DNA from: Rhodanobacter denitrificans
GTDB lineage: Bacteria; Pseudomonadota; Gammaproteobacteria; Xanthomonadales; Rhodanobacteraceae
DNA length: 64,000 nt
Direction of reading: 5' to 3'
NCBI RefSeq assembly: GCF_000230695.2
Contig: NC_020541.1
Location: 3,534,001-3,598,000 of the forward strand
The position numbers were made by a program, and so were the translations under genes. Position 1 is the stretch's first letter, and each line of letters opens with the position of its first letter. The notes below the pieces were generated by a model. That model did no database searches. It was not told where the DNA came from and worked only from the letters and a program-made list of their open reading frames with translations. Of the stretch, positions 55,823 through 64,000 are shown piece after piece.

Positions 55823-58800
55823 TCAGCGTCGCGCTCCGTCTCCAGTGGGGCTGTCGCCATGGCATGCACAACCTTCTGCGCGCGGTATTCCTCGATGGTC
55901 AGGTTGCGCAGTTTCGATGAACTGCCCGCTTCGTTGTGGACGAAGCCGACATGGGCCACAAAGGGCTCGATGATATGGATCTTCTGCAACGGCGTGACGA
56001 TCAGTAGTTGCAGGTTGAGTTGTTGAAAGAGCCGGAGGCCATAGTGCGCCGACTCGTCGGAACCACGCCCAAAAGCCTCGTCGATCACCACGAAGCGGAA
56101 GGATCGAGAGCACACCGCGCCCCACTCCAGGCCGAACTGGTACGCCAGACTGGCGGCCAGGATCGTATACGCCAACTTCTCCTTCTGGCCACCCGATTTG
56201 CCACCCGAGTCCGAGTAGTGGTCGAACTCGGTGTCGTCCTCGCGCCAGCGCTCGCTGGCGGCAAACAGGAACCAGTTGCGCACGTCGGTGACCTTGGATG
56301 TCCAGCGCCGATCCTGTTCGGACAGACCCTCGCGACCGCGAAAGCGGTCAATGATGGTCTTGACCTGCACGAACTTCGCTTCGGAATACTGGGCATCGTC
56401 CGAGCCGATCACCGCTCCCTCGGTACATGCGCGTAAATCCGTCTGGAAATCGCGAATCTCCGCATCGGGGCTGAGCTGGGATTCCAGCACGATATAGCGG
56501 CCGGGGTTGTAGTCGATCTGGGTGAGCGAGTCGTTGATGCGCGCGATACGTTCCTTGATGGTTTCGCGCTCGCGAGCCAGCTGGGCGTTGAAGTTGGCGA
56601 TCTCGTTGATCGTGTTCTCGTTCAGCAGCTTCTTGAAGCTGGCAACGAAGCGCGGCAGGTCATCAGCCTTAAGTTTGTCCAGCATCGTGCGGTATTCGCC
56701 ACATGCTTCCACGGCGACGTCGACTTCCTGGGTATCAAGCGGGAAGGCGGTGCAGTAGACACGCATGGCGTCGATGATTTTATCGCGCAGACGTTCGAGC
56801 TTCTTGTTCTCGGCGTCAAGGCTGTTCTGCAGCCAATTGCGCATATCGCTTTCGCGGTTGGCACACGTTTCGACCGTCAGCTGATGATCGCCGAGCGCGC
56901 CCTCGCGCATAGCTTCGAGCCGTGCAAAATGGACCGCATGGGCGGCCGCATCCGATTCGTTCAGCACCGTCTGCGCCTGTTCGCGCAGGATCTGCGCGTC
57001 GGTCTTCTTCTGATCGGTTCTGGAACGCCTGTCCTTGCGATCCTCCAGCTCCTTTTCGACGACCTGCAAGGCAGCTGTCAATGCATTCAATTGATCGGTC
57101 AACTGTCGGAGCACGTCGGAGCCCGATTCCAGTGATTGCTTCTCTTGCATGAGACGCGCCACCTCCAGCGCCGTCGATTGCCAGTCGATCTCCTGAAAGT
57201 CGACGAACAGGTCGAGCTTGGACAGTGTGGCGAGGCGCTTCTTGAGCGCATCCTGCTCCGTCTGAAGTCCCGCGATTTGCGCACCCACGTCGGCCAGGCT
57301 GGATTCCAGCACCCTGGCCTTGGTCTCCAGCGCGGCGATCTTGGCGGCATTGGTCCAACCGAGCACGTAATGGCTGCGGTCATCCAGCCGGTGGCGGTCG
57401 TCCTTCTCGTGGCGCTCGCCCGGTGCCTTGATCTGGCCGGCGCGGGTGATGGCGCGCGTCTCGCGGCGAAACTGTTCCTGGGTGAGGCAGCAGGCCACGT
57501 CGAATCGATGGGCCACCTCACGATCCAGCCAGTCGTAGAAAGGCGAATCGGACTTGACCGCCAGCTTGCGCGCCAACGAATCGGTGTGCAGGCCCGGCAA
57601 CGCACCGCGCGCGGCCTGCCGTATGCGGAAATAGACCAGACGCCCCTTCAGGTGCGTGCGATCGACCCAATCGGCGACCTGGATGTAGTGCTCGTTCGGT
57701 ACCAACAGCGACAGGCCGAAGCTGCGCAGCAGCCGTTCGGCGGCACCCTCCCAGTCGCGCTCGTCATCGCGTACCTGCAGCAACTCGCCGGCAAACGGCA
57801 TGTCCTCTTCGGCCAGTTCGAGGGCGTGACACAAGGCGGAACGCATCGCCACTTGTTGCTCGGGAATATTGCTGCGCCGAGCCTTCAGGCTATTGATCTC
57901 GGTTCGCAGCGCCGCATGTTCTTCCCGACCCTGGCGCAGGCTGACGGCATGTTCGGTAAGCTCGTTCTGCAACGTCGCCTCGCGCTCCCGAGACCGCTCA
58001 TCGAGCGCAGCGAACCGCTTGCGCAAGGTCAGGAAATCCTGCTCGACATCAGGCAGTGTTTCGCCGACGTCAAGCACCAGCGCTTCGTATTGCGTGGATT
58101 TGCCCCGCTTGGTCGCTTGCTCGGCTTCCTTGCGACGAATGTCATTGGCCAGACGCGCGATACGCTCGCCACCGTTGTCGGCAATGCTGCGCTCAAGTTC
58201 TCGTTGCTCGCCGCGCTGGCCACTGCAATGCGCTTCCAGCCGCCTTACCTGGGCATCCTGCCGCTGCCACTCGCTCGTCAGACCGGTGATGCGCTTGTCC
58301 AGCAGCCCGAGCTTGATCCCGGCGAAATACGGCCGCAGCGCTTCGCGGCAGGCACGCAGCGCCGTCACCTCAACCACCATCGTGGCATGCCGCTCGCCAT
58401 CGGCCACCAGTGGCGTGAGCAGTTCAACCTGGTGCTGTGCCTTGAGCACCGCCTGGTGCGCGCGGTTCAAGTTGTCAAAGTGCGTGATCAATGCCTGGAT
58501 GCGGGAAGCCACCTCGAACGGCTCAAGCATGTGGCTGCGCACGAAGTCGGTCAGGTTGCCGACCGACTTCATCGACACGGTCTGGTGGAACAGTTCGAGC
58601 GCCTGATCGCTTTCGATGCCGAAACGGCGGCGGAACCACGCGCCGTATTTCGGAAAGCCATCTTCGATTTCGGCACCCGCTTTGCGCAGCTTTCTGCGCA
58701 ACTGGGTCATGTCCGAGCCGAACTGGGCGAAGTGTTCGGCGATCGACAACTCCCGCTCGGCACCCACGAAGAAACGCGCCGGTTGCCCTTGTGCCTCTTT

Positions 58801-59229
58801 CATCCAGAAAACTTGGGCCAGCGTCACCGTCTGGTCGTAACCGGCATTGTGGAAGACACCGAGGATGACCGAGTAACTGTCGTTGCCGCGCAGGCTTACC
58901 GGCTTGGCGGTGCCGGTGGTCTCATGACGTTCGGATTTGTAGTGCCCGAGCACGTAGGAGCGCAGTGTGCGTTCCTTGCTGTCGGCACCGGCGGCCTTGT
59001 TGTAGGCAATCCGCTGCGCCGGCACCAGCAAGGTCGTGATCGCGTCGACCAGGGTGGACTTGCCCGAGCCGATGTCACCGGTAAGCAAACCATTGCGTCG
59101 ATCGAGCTGCAACGTCCACACCCGCTTGTCGAAGGTGCCCCAGTTCAGCACTTCGAGCCGTTTCAGACGAAAGCCCGACAAGGTGTCATCGCCCACGAAA
59201 TTCAGGCTGGGGGAAAGCGGCTCGTTCAT
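55819..59229 (-). CDS. jetC: Wadjet defence protein JetC (SMC/MukB-like ATPase)
   Basis: 1136-aa SMC-type ATPase, the loop-extruding motor of Wadjet. The head carries Walker A GDIGSGKST at 51-59, and near the C-terminus SGGQKEKLAY (signature) and VVIDEAFGRGSDE (Walker B). Long Glu/Arg/Gln-rich coiled coils fill about 340-1000 around a hinge-like segment. The start is placed at 59229, where ATG overlaps the jetB stop; an upstream in-frame stretch lies inside jetB and is not conserved in character. Confidence 0.95.
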   Translation of the reverse strand: MNEPLSPSLNFVGDDTLSGFRLKRLEVLNWGTFDKRVWTLQLDRRNGLLTGDIGSGKSTLVDAITTLLVPAQRIAYNKAAGADSKERTLRSYVLGHYKSERHETTGTAKPVSLRGNDSYSVILGVFHNAGYDQTVTLAQVFWMKEAQGQPARFFVGAERELSIAEHFAQFGSDMTQLRRKLRKAGAEIEDGFPKYGAWFRRRFGIESDQALELFHQTVSMKSVGNLTDFVRSHMLEPFEVASRIQALITHFDNLNRAHQAVLKAQHQVELLTPLVADGERHATMVVEVTALRACREALRPYFAGIKLGLLDKRITGLTSEWQRQDAQVRRLEAHCSGQRGEQRELERSIADNGGERIARLANDIRRKEAEQATKRGKSTQYEALVLDVGETLPDVEQDFLTLRKRFAALDERSREREATLQNELTEHAVSLRQGREEHAALRTEINSLKARRSNIPEQQVAMRSALCHALELAEEDMPFAGELLQVRDDERDWEGAAERLLRSFGLSLLVPNEHYIQVADWVDRTHLKGRLVYFRIRQAARGALPGLHTDSLARKLAVKSDSPFYDWLDREVAHRFDVACCLTQEQFRRETRAITRAGQIKAPGERHEKDDRHRLDDRSHYVLGWTNAAKIAALETKARVLESSLADVGAQIAGLQTEQDALKKRLATLSKLDLFVDFQEIDWQSTALEVARLMQEKQSLESGSDVLRQLTDQLNALTAALQVVEKELEDRKDRRSRTDQKKTDAQILREQAQTVLNESDAAAHAVHFARLEAMREGALGDHQLTVETCANRESDMRNWLQNSLDAENKKLERLRDKIIDAMRVYCTAFPLDTQEVDVAVEACGEYRTMLDKLKADDLPRFVASFKKLLNENTINEIANFNAQLARERETIKERIARINDSLTQIDYNPGRYIVLESQLSPDAEIRDFQTDLRACTEGAVIGSDDAQYSEAKFVQVKTIIDRFRGREGLSEQDRRWTSKVTDVRNWFLFAASERWREDDTEFDHYSDSGGKSGGQKEKLAYTILAASLAYQFGLEWGAVCSRSFRFVVIDEAFGRGSDESAHYGLRLFQQLNLQLLIVTPLQKIHIIEPFVAHVGFVHNEAGSSSKLRNLTIEEYRAQKVVHAMATAPLETERDAE

Positions 59230-59882
59230 TTCGCGTCGTCCATGGCCGTCGTGCCAGACAATTGCGCCTGGTAGGCGGCGAGTCGCGCGTCGAACTCGGC
59301 CAGCCACTGCGCATCGACATACGCCTTGAGGATGCGGCGCACCTCCCACACCGGGCCACTGGCGGGCTTCAGACGCCGCAGAAAGCCCAGCTCGACCACC
59401 TTGGTGATCTGCGCATCGATCTGGTCGACCAGCCGGGCTTCGTTGCTGCTGTCGGGCAGGAACACGCGCACCAACTCGACGATCTCCTCGCGTGTCAGCA
59501 CCAGTCGCGTGTTGCCGCCGCCGGCGTCGAATTCCGCCAGCTTCTTGCGCAGCAACGCCAGCAGCAAACTGACCGGGAACGACAACGGGCGACGCACCAC
59601 CAGACGGGGTAGCTGAGGGCTGGCATCATCGTCCGCCGGTGCCGGGCGACTCTTGAGAAAGGCGTAGCCCTCGGCCTCATCCAGCACCAGATCCAGCCCC
59701 AACACGCCCACGTAGTCGCGCACTCGCACCTGCAGATTCAGCAGGCTGCCCCAGAGCCGCTCATCTCCCTCGCGATAAACGACACCCTTCAACAGGGTGA
59801 TCGCCAGCGTCGAAAGATCGAACTGGATCGTGGTCGCGACGGAATCGGCATGATCCGTGGCCAGGCATTGCTCGTCGCCCAT
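59226..59882 (-). CDS. jetB: Wadjet defence protein JetB (MukE-like, DUF4194)
   Basis: 218-aa DUF4194 protein, the MukE/kite-like subunit that bridges JetA to the JetC head. The central LVVRRPLSFPVSLLLALLRK and following winged-helix region are typical. It follows jetA at 19 bases and overlaps jetC in an ATGA. Confidence 0.93.
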   Translation of the reverse strand: MGDEQCLATDHADSVATTIQFDLSTLAITLLKGVVYREGDERLWGSLLNLQVRVRDYVGVLGLDLVLDEAEGYAFLKSRPAPADDDASPQLPRLVVRRPLSFPVSLLLALLRKKLAEFDAGGGNTRLVLTREEIVELVRVFLPDSSNEARLVDQIDAQITKVVELGFLRRLKPASGPVWEVRRILKAYVDAQWLAEFDARLAAYQAQLSGTTAMDDAK

Positions 59883-59901
59883 GCTTACCTCACGAACATT
59901 C

Positions 59902-61356
59902 TCATCTCACAAACAGGATGCGCGGCAGCCGGGCCTGCCGACGCAAGGCCGAACCATCGCGCGCGACCGCCTGCCAGGCAATCGGCTCGATGACGCTCTC
60001 GTCCACCACGGTCTTGAACGCTTCGCTGCCCAACTGCAGGTAGGCCACCAATTCGGCCAGACCTTGCTGCAATGCCTGTCCTTCGATCAACTCGCGCAGC
60101 GTGATCTGCCCACGCGCTTGCAGCGTTTGACGAATGTGGCGCACCAGGCGCGCCTTGTCGATGACGATCTGCTCGTACAACGCCGAAGGATCCACGTCAT
60201 CATCGTCCTCCTGCAACGCGATGTCCGCGATCACTGACTTGAACGCCGGCGCATGCAACGGACGTTCCATCGCCAGGTCAATCGAGGCCGCGGGCTCGGC
60301 GATGGCCATGACTTCACCTGGCGGTGGCGCCTGTCGCAAGGCCAACGCCTTGCTCTCGATACCGTGCAGAATATCCATGATCCGGCGGTTCTCCAGCCAG
60401 GCCTGATCATCGAGAAAGCGCCGCAACTGCTGTGACAGCAGCGCCACCGTGCGTTGCGTGTGTTCGCCCGCCTCCAGCCAGTCGTAGTGCACCCGCCGGG
60501 TGCGGGCATCAGGTCTGAGATCGGCCACCGGCGAAAGGGACAGCACTCGTTCCAGCAGCTCGGTCAGTTCCTCCTGTCGACGGCTGGACATCAGGAAATC
60601 CCAGAAAGCACGAAAGCTGCGCCCCTGATCCGAATCGCCAATGGCGTCACGCTCGCCCATGATTTCTTGGAGCAGCGCCCCTTTCGAACCTTCCCACAGG
60701 GCAATCCGCTCGCGCACCCTGCGGTCCAATTGGCGGAAGTTGGACTCCACTTCGCGGAAATCCGTCAGCAGCTCGCGGGCGAGCTGCATGAACTGCTGGA
60801 AGCGGTCCTTCACTGCCGCATCGTCGAGCAGAGGCACATTGCCGGCGATCACCTGCGCGATCTCGGCATCGATCTCGTCGCGCTTCCTGTGCAATTCGGC
60901 GATGCGCTTGGCCGGATCGGACTCGGTGCCTTCGCTCATCTGCTTGAGCAACTCGAACAGCGTGAGGAGCCGCGATTCCGTGCCCACGAAACTGCGCTCG
61001 GCGAGTTGGCCCAGCCAGGCAATGGCCTTCTCGGTGCCTGGCGTCAGATCGAACTGCGGCTCGTCGGTACCCGGTTGATAGAACTTGCGCAGCCAGCTCT
61101 TGTCCGAAGCGGCCCAATCGTTGAGATAGTCTCGCGCCGGCTTGGGAAAGCTGCCATCGCCAAGCTGCTGACGCAGGGCATACAGCTCATCTTCCAGTGC
61201 CTCGGCAAGATCGGCCGCCGCCATCACCCGTACATTGGACGCCACAAACGTCCTGTGCAGAAAACTCGCCACCAGCGCCGCGTGGTCAGAGCGCAGCAGC
61301 GTCCATGCGGGATGGCGGGTCCGCAGTGCGTCGAGCGTGGCGAAGTCCAGGGTCAT
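59902..61356 (-). CDS. jetA: Wadjet defence protein JetA (MukF-like, DUF3375)
   Basis: 484-aa DUF3375 protein, the kleisin-like subunit of type I Wadjet. N-terminal LDFATLDALRTRHPAWTLLR and FLHRTF match the family, followed by helical regions and a C-terminal winged-helix part (ITLRELIEGQALQQGLAEL). First gene of jetABCD; it starts 58 bases after the vapC stop on the same strand, and no clear promoter is seen in that gap. Confidence 0.94.
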   Translation of the reverse strand: MTLDFATLDALRTRHPAWTLLRSDHAALVASFLHRTFVASNVRVMAAADLAEALEDELYALRQQLGDGSFPKPARDYLNDWAASDKSWLRKFYQPGTDEPQFDLTPGTEKAIAWLGQLAERSFVGTESRLLTLFELLKQMSEGTESDPAKRIAELHRKRDEIDAEIAQVIAGNVPLLDDAAVKDRFQQFMQLARELLTDFREVESNFRQLDRRVRERIALWEGSKGALLQEIMGERDAIGDSDQGRSFRAFWDFLMSSRRQEELTELLERVLSLSPVADLRPDARTRRVHYDWLEAGEHTQRTVALLSQQLRRFLDDQAWLENRRIMDILHGIESKALALRQAPPPGEVMAIAEPAASIDLAMERPLHAPAFKSVIADIALQEDDDDVDPSALYEQIVIDKARLVRHIRQTLQARGQITLRELIEGQALQQGLAELVAYLQLGSEAFKTVVDESVIEPIAWQAVARDGSALRRQARLPRILFVR

Positions 61357-61414
61357 GCTGCTCAGTCCATCGCACCGTGCGCGCCTTTTCGAGACCGCCC
61401 ATTCGCGCTCACCA

Positions 61415-61834
61415 TCACGCCGCCCATGGATTGATGACGGCTATACCGCAATCCACGAAATCCTTGACGTTGCGTGTGGCGAGACCCGCCCCCCGGGATC
61501 GGGCGATCGCCGCGATCATCGCATCGAATTGGCTGATGGGTTTACCCGCGGCTCTGCGGTTGGCGGCGATCTCGGCATAAGCGTCCGCCGCATCGCTGTC
61601 AAAACTCAGTACCTGGCCCGCCAGGTCGGCATCGAAGATGGATAGAACCGCGCTCAGCAGGCTCGTTTTGCGCTGGCTATCCGCAAGCAGGTGCAAGCCG
61701 TAGAACAATTCCCCTCGTGTAACCGTGGTGGTGAACAGCGCTGGCCGGGGCTGGGCTCCGAGCCAGGTCAATACACGCTCGTCAGGCGCCGGCCGAAGGG
61801 TTTCGGAAAGGACATTGGTGTCCAGGATGATCAC
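61415..61834 (-). CDS. vapC: PIN-domain ribonuclease toxin (VapC/FitB type)
   Basis: 139-aa PIN-domain toxin. The metal-binding acids are complete: Asp5 in LDTNVLSE, Glu42 in GELFYG, Asp104 in QFDAMIAA and Asp125/Asp128 near the end. NVLSETLRPAPDERVL and INPW resemble the FitB/plasmid-stability branch. It overlaps its antitoxin in an ATGA and precedes jetA. Confidence 0.93.
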   Translation of the reverse strand: MIILDTNVLSETLRPAPDERVLTWLGAQPRPALFTTTVTRGELFYGLHLLADSQRKTSLLSAVLSIFDADLAGQVLSFDSDAADAYAEIAANRRAAGKPISQFDAMIAAIARSRGAGLATRNVKDFVDCGIAVINPWAA

Positions 61835-62082
61835 ACGCCGAACTCCGGCGGTTCGCGCAAGGGGCCGCGCTCTGGCAACGTCAACTCGATACCTTTCAAG
61901 GGCGCGATGCGCGCACGGATCGCCTCGACCAGGGTGGTCGCGCGTACCGGCTGGACAGACAGTGCCGCACGCAGAATATCGCGCGCCTCTTCTTCCATCG
62001 AACGCCCATGCATGGCCGCCTTCATGCGCAATCGGGCCTTCAGCTGATCATCGATGTTGCGGATGGTCATGGTCGTAGTCAT
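61831..62082 (-). CDS. vapB: Antitoxin of the FitA/VapB (Arc-type) family
   Basis: 83-aa antitoxin. The N-terminal ribbon-helix-helix (MTIRNIDDQLKARLRMKAA) binds DNA; HGRSMEEEARDILRAAL is the FitA-like continuation, and the C-terminal part should wrap the toxin. Two Met codons (62082, 62070) could serve as start. Confidence 0.92.
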   Translation of the reverse strand: MTTTMTIRNIDDQLKARLRMKAAMHGRSMEEEARDILRAALSVQPVRATTLVEAIRARIAPLKGIELTLPERGPLREPPEFGV

Positions 62083-62109
62083 TAAAATGTACTCGGATTA
62101 AGCATTGAC

Positions 62110-62141
62110 TGCATTCTATGCATTGCTTGCAATTGCGGCAA
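62110..62141 (-). promoter_or_regulatory. Promoter and likely operator of the toxin-antitoxin operon
   Basis: TTGCCG (62141-62136), 17-base spacer, TAGAAT (62118-62113). The palindrome TGCAT-TCT-ATGCA at 62110-62122 covers the -10 box, a natural site for autorepression by the antitoxin. Confidence 0.6.
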
Positions 62142-62450
62142 GCCCTTGGCGTCCTCGAGGGCCGAGGGCGGGATAAAACCCGGGTGGAAATCGAAAGATT
62201 GACGTTTTTGCGCCGCAGACGACTACAACGAAAGAGGTGGCACGCATCGCCGTGGACAACCCAGACATCGACCTGCAGCGCGCGCAACGACAGGCCCACC
62301 AGACAGGCACAGGTTTCGCCCTGGCAAGGCTGGCGTGGATGCCGTCGCCGCCTTGTGTGGCGATCCAGCAGAAACCTGGAGCGTATGGTGCAAAGTCGGC
62401 GACAAAGGAGCGCAAGCCGTACCACCCGACGCAACGGAAGAGCCGGCAAT
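62142..62450. other. Gene-free gap between the symporter and the defence island
   Basis: About 310 bases with no convincing gene on either strand; readings through it lack family features and ribosome sites. No integrase, tRNA fragment or clear att repeat was seen. Confidence 0.5.
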
Positions 62451-63686
62451 TCAGGCCGTATCGCGCCGCGACTGCCGCGTCACCACGCTGGTGGCGGTGA
62501 GGTCGCCGGTGACGTTGCCCAGCGTGGCCAGCGCGTCGGGGAGGGTGTCGACCGCCAGCATCAGGCCCAGCGGGCTGAGCGGCAGGCCCATCGCCTGCGC
62601 CACCGGCAGGTTGGTGGCGATGAAGGTGACCTGGCCCGGCAGGCCGACCGAACCCAAGCTGATCACCACCGCCAGCAGCGCGCCGGCGAGCAGCTGCGCG
62701 GTGGACAGGTCGATGCCGTAGGCCCAGGCGATGAACACCGCCGAGGTCACGTACTGTACCGGGCTGGTCAGGCGGAACAGGCTCACCGCCATCGGCAGCA
62801 CCAGCGCGGCCACCTGCTGCGGGTAGCCGAGCCGGCGGTCGGCGCTTTCCAGCATCGCCGGCAGCGAGGCCAGCGAGGACTGCGTGCTGACCGCCACCAC
62901 CTGCGCCGGCACCAGCGCCAGCGCGAACCGGCGCAGCTTCTCGCCGCCGAACACCACCGCCAGCGGCAGCAGCATCACGGTGACCGCCAGGTACAGCAGG
63001 CACTCGACCAGCACGTATACGCCGAGCGCGCTGAGCATCCCTAAGCCCGAGCGAGCGCACACGGAAAGGATCAGCGCGAACACGCCCAGCGGCGCGATCC
63101 ACAGCACCCAGCGCACGATCACGATCATCGCATCGCTGATTGCCTGGAAGAATTCCATCAGCAGCGCGCGCCGCGCCGGCGCGATCCGGGTCAGCGCGAA
63201 ACCGAGGAACAGCGCGAACACCACCAGCGGCAGCATCGCGCTCTGCGCCGCGGCCATGACCGCGTTGTTCGGCACGATCGCCACCAGCGTGTCGATCCAG
63301 TTCGGCGCCGCCTGCGCGGCCACGGGCACGCTGGCGTGGTCGAGCGCGGTGATCAGCGCCGGATTGTGCGGGAACAGCGCGAACACCAGCGGCGCCGCCA
63401 GCGCCGCGAACAGCGCGCCGCCGGTCAGCACCACGACGAACACCACGATCGCGCGCCGCGCGATGCGGCCCGAGGCGGCCGCGTCGGTGGCGGTATTGAC
63501 GCCTACCACCACCAGCGCCAGCACCAGCGGCACCACGGTCATCTGCAGCGCGTTCAGCCACAGCTTGCCGATCGGCTGCGCCACGTTCGCCACCTGCAAC
63601 GCCACGGTTTCGTCCCAGCCGGCCAGCAGCAGGCCGATCAGCGCGCCGGCGGCCAGCCCCACCAGGACCCGGGTGGTCGCACTCAC
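62451..63686 (-). CDS. Dicarboxylate/amino acid:cation symporter
   Basis: 411-aa DAACS (GltP/DctA) family transporter with about eight membrane segments and two hairpins. The serine-rich hairpin AVSTQSSLASLPAMLES and the substrate-binding TM8 region AVDTLPDALATLGNVTGD are present, with the central LGSVGLPG. It probably imports dicarboxylates or acidic amino acids with Na+ or H+. The start is GTG at 63686, overlapping the upstream stop as GTGA. Confidence 0.9.
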   Translation of the reverse strand: MSATTRVLVGLAAGALIGLLLAGWDETVALQVANVAQPIGKLWLNALQMTVVPLVLALVVVGVNTATDAAASGRIARRAIVVFVVVLTGGALFAALAAPLVFALFPHNPALITALDHASVPVAAQAAPNWIDTLVAIVPNNAVMAAAQSAMLPLVVFALFLGFALTRIAPARRALLMEFFQAISDAMIVIVRWVLWIAPLGVFALILSVCARSGLGMLSALGVYVLVECLLYLAVTVMLLPLAVVFGGEKLRRFALALVPAQVVAVSTQSSLASLPAMLESADRRLGYPQQVAALVLPMAVSLFRLTSPVQYVTSAVFIAWAYGIDLSTAQLLAGALLAVVISLGSVGLPGQVTFIATNLPVAQAMGLPLSPLGLMLAVDTLPDALATLGNVTGDLTATSVVTRQSRRDTA

Positions 63687-64000
63687 CGTGCGGCATCCAC
63701 GGCGGCGAGCGCCGGCAGTTGCCATTCATCGCGCAGCCGCTCGTACTCGGCCTGCGGCAGCAGCACGAAGACCGGATGCTGCTGCGGCTTCAGCCAGGTC
63801 AGCAGCCGCTGCATCAGCGCCGGCGTCATCGCGGTGCAGCCGGCGGTGGCGTCGCTGGGCGACTTCCACAGGTGGGCGAAGATGCAGCTGCCGCCTTGCG
63901 GCGCCGCCTGCACGTTGTGCTCGATCACGAAGCCGAGCCGGTAGCGCTGGTCGCCGTTCGCATGCAGGTCACGCCGCATCGGCTCGCTGGAACCCTTCAC
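63683..64000 (-). CDS. L,D-transpeptidase-like protein (5' end outside window)
   Basis: The last 105 residues of a protein with the catalytic-type segment GGSCIFAHLWKSPSD followed by TAGCTAM, where the Cys would be the nucleophile of a YkuD-like L,D-transpeptidase. The rest lies beyond 64000, so signal peptide and fold cannot be checked. It is co-translated with the symporter gene. Confidence 0.7.
   Translation of the reverse strand: MKGSSEPMRRDLHANGDQRYRLGFVIEHNVQAAPQGGSCIFAHLWKSPSDATAGCTAMTPALMQRLLTWLKPQQHPVFVLLPQAEYERLRDEWQLPALAAVDAAR

Noticed and set aside
57136..59274. 712-aa open frame opposite jetC
   Set aside because: Antisense to intact SMC ATPase motifs; composition typical of shadows.
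59230..59349. N-terminal extension of jetC
   Set aside because: It overlaps jetB by 120 bases in another frame; the ATG at 59229 forms the 4-base overlap used throughout this operon.
54620..62450. Mobile-element ends (att sites, integrase, IS) around the defence island
   Set aside because: No integrase, transposase, tRNA target or convincing direct repeat was found at either edge by eye.
62116..63729. 537-aa reading that fuses the symporter region with the gap to the toxin-antitoxin pair
   Set aside because: It is out of frame with the symporter, which has clear transporter motifs, and the extra part has no family features.

Overview
The window is about 64 kb of high-GC chromosomal DNA from a gammaproteobacterium of the order Xanthomonadales, most probably Rhodanobacteraceae (Rhodanobacter or Dyella-like). 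The pointers are a Clp-type CRP homologue closest to Xanthomonas Clp, a cydPABX oxidase operon, the gene orders zapA-6S RNA-fau, mrcA/pilM and rplM-rpsI, and GTAG-type REP palindromes. The assignment rests on recognition of gene families and order, not on a search.

Layout. 1-4.5 kb: pilM (partial) divergent from mrcA, then an unrecognised gene. 4.5-12.9 kb: gltA, rpmE2, a nucleoside hydrolase, recG, ridA, spoT and rpoZ, all on the minus strand, with a structured repeat array between the hydrolase and recG. 13-17.5 kb: lipid-asymmetry genes, mlaA on plus and mlaFEDCB on minus; this MlaD carries two tandem MCE domains. 17.6-21.7 kb: yicC-gmk divergent from rph-rdgB-hemW. 21.7-25.9 kb: a DUF1631 protein overlapping a PilZ protein, then an X-Pro dipeptidase. 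26-29.2 kb: cytochrome bd (cydP, cydA, cydB, cydX). 29.2-34 kb: pepP-ygfB, a ZapB-like gene and zapA, 6S RNA, fau, an EVE-domain gene and rpiA. 34-38 kb: a ClC transporter, tRNA-Gln, rpsI-rplM and coq7.

38.2-48.5 kb is an accessory-looking block. A secreted subtilase with three C-terminal S-layer-homology repeats is divergent from a small secreted protein of unknown function. Next come four signalling genes, the first three joined by 4-base overlaps: an FHA-GAF protein, a membrane Ser/Thr kinase with a TPR-like sensor half, a soluble histidine kinase and a NarL-type response regulator. An iron/2-oxoglutarate oxygenase follows. 48.6-54.5 kb: speD, clp, a TSUP transporter, a HAD phosphatase and trpCDG.

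54.6-62.1 kb is a defence island between trpG and a dicarboxylate-type symporter: a complete type I Wadjet system (jetABCD, minus strand) directly downstream of a FitAB/VapBC-type toxin-antitoxin pair. The only clear promoter seen upstream of the island belongs to the toxin-antitoxin pair, so it may serve both. The window ends in the symporter and a partial L,D-transpeptidase-like gene.

Most of the window is housekeeping. The items most worth a second look are the double-MCE MlaD, the mixed Ser/Thr and His-Asp kinase operon with its neighbours, the SLH subtilase, the toxin-antitoxin/Wadjet arrangement and the repeats with compensatory stem changes.
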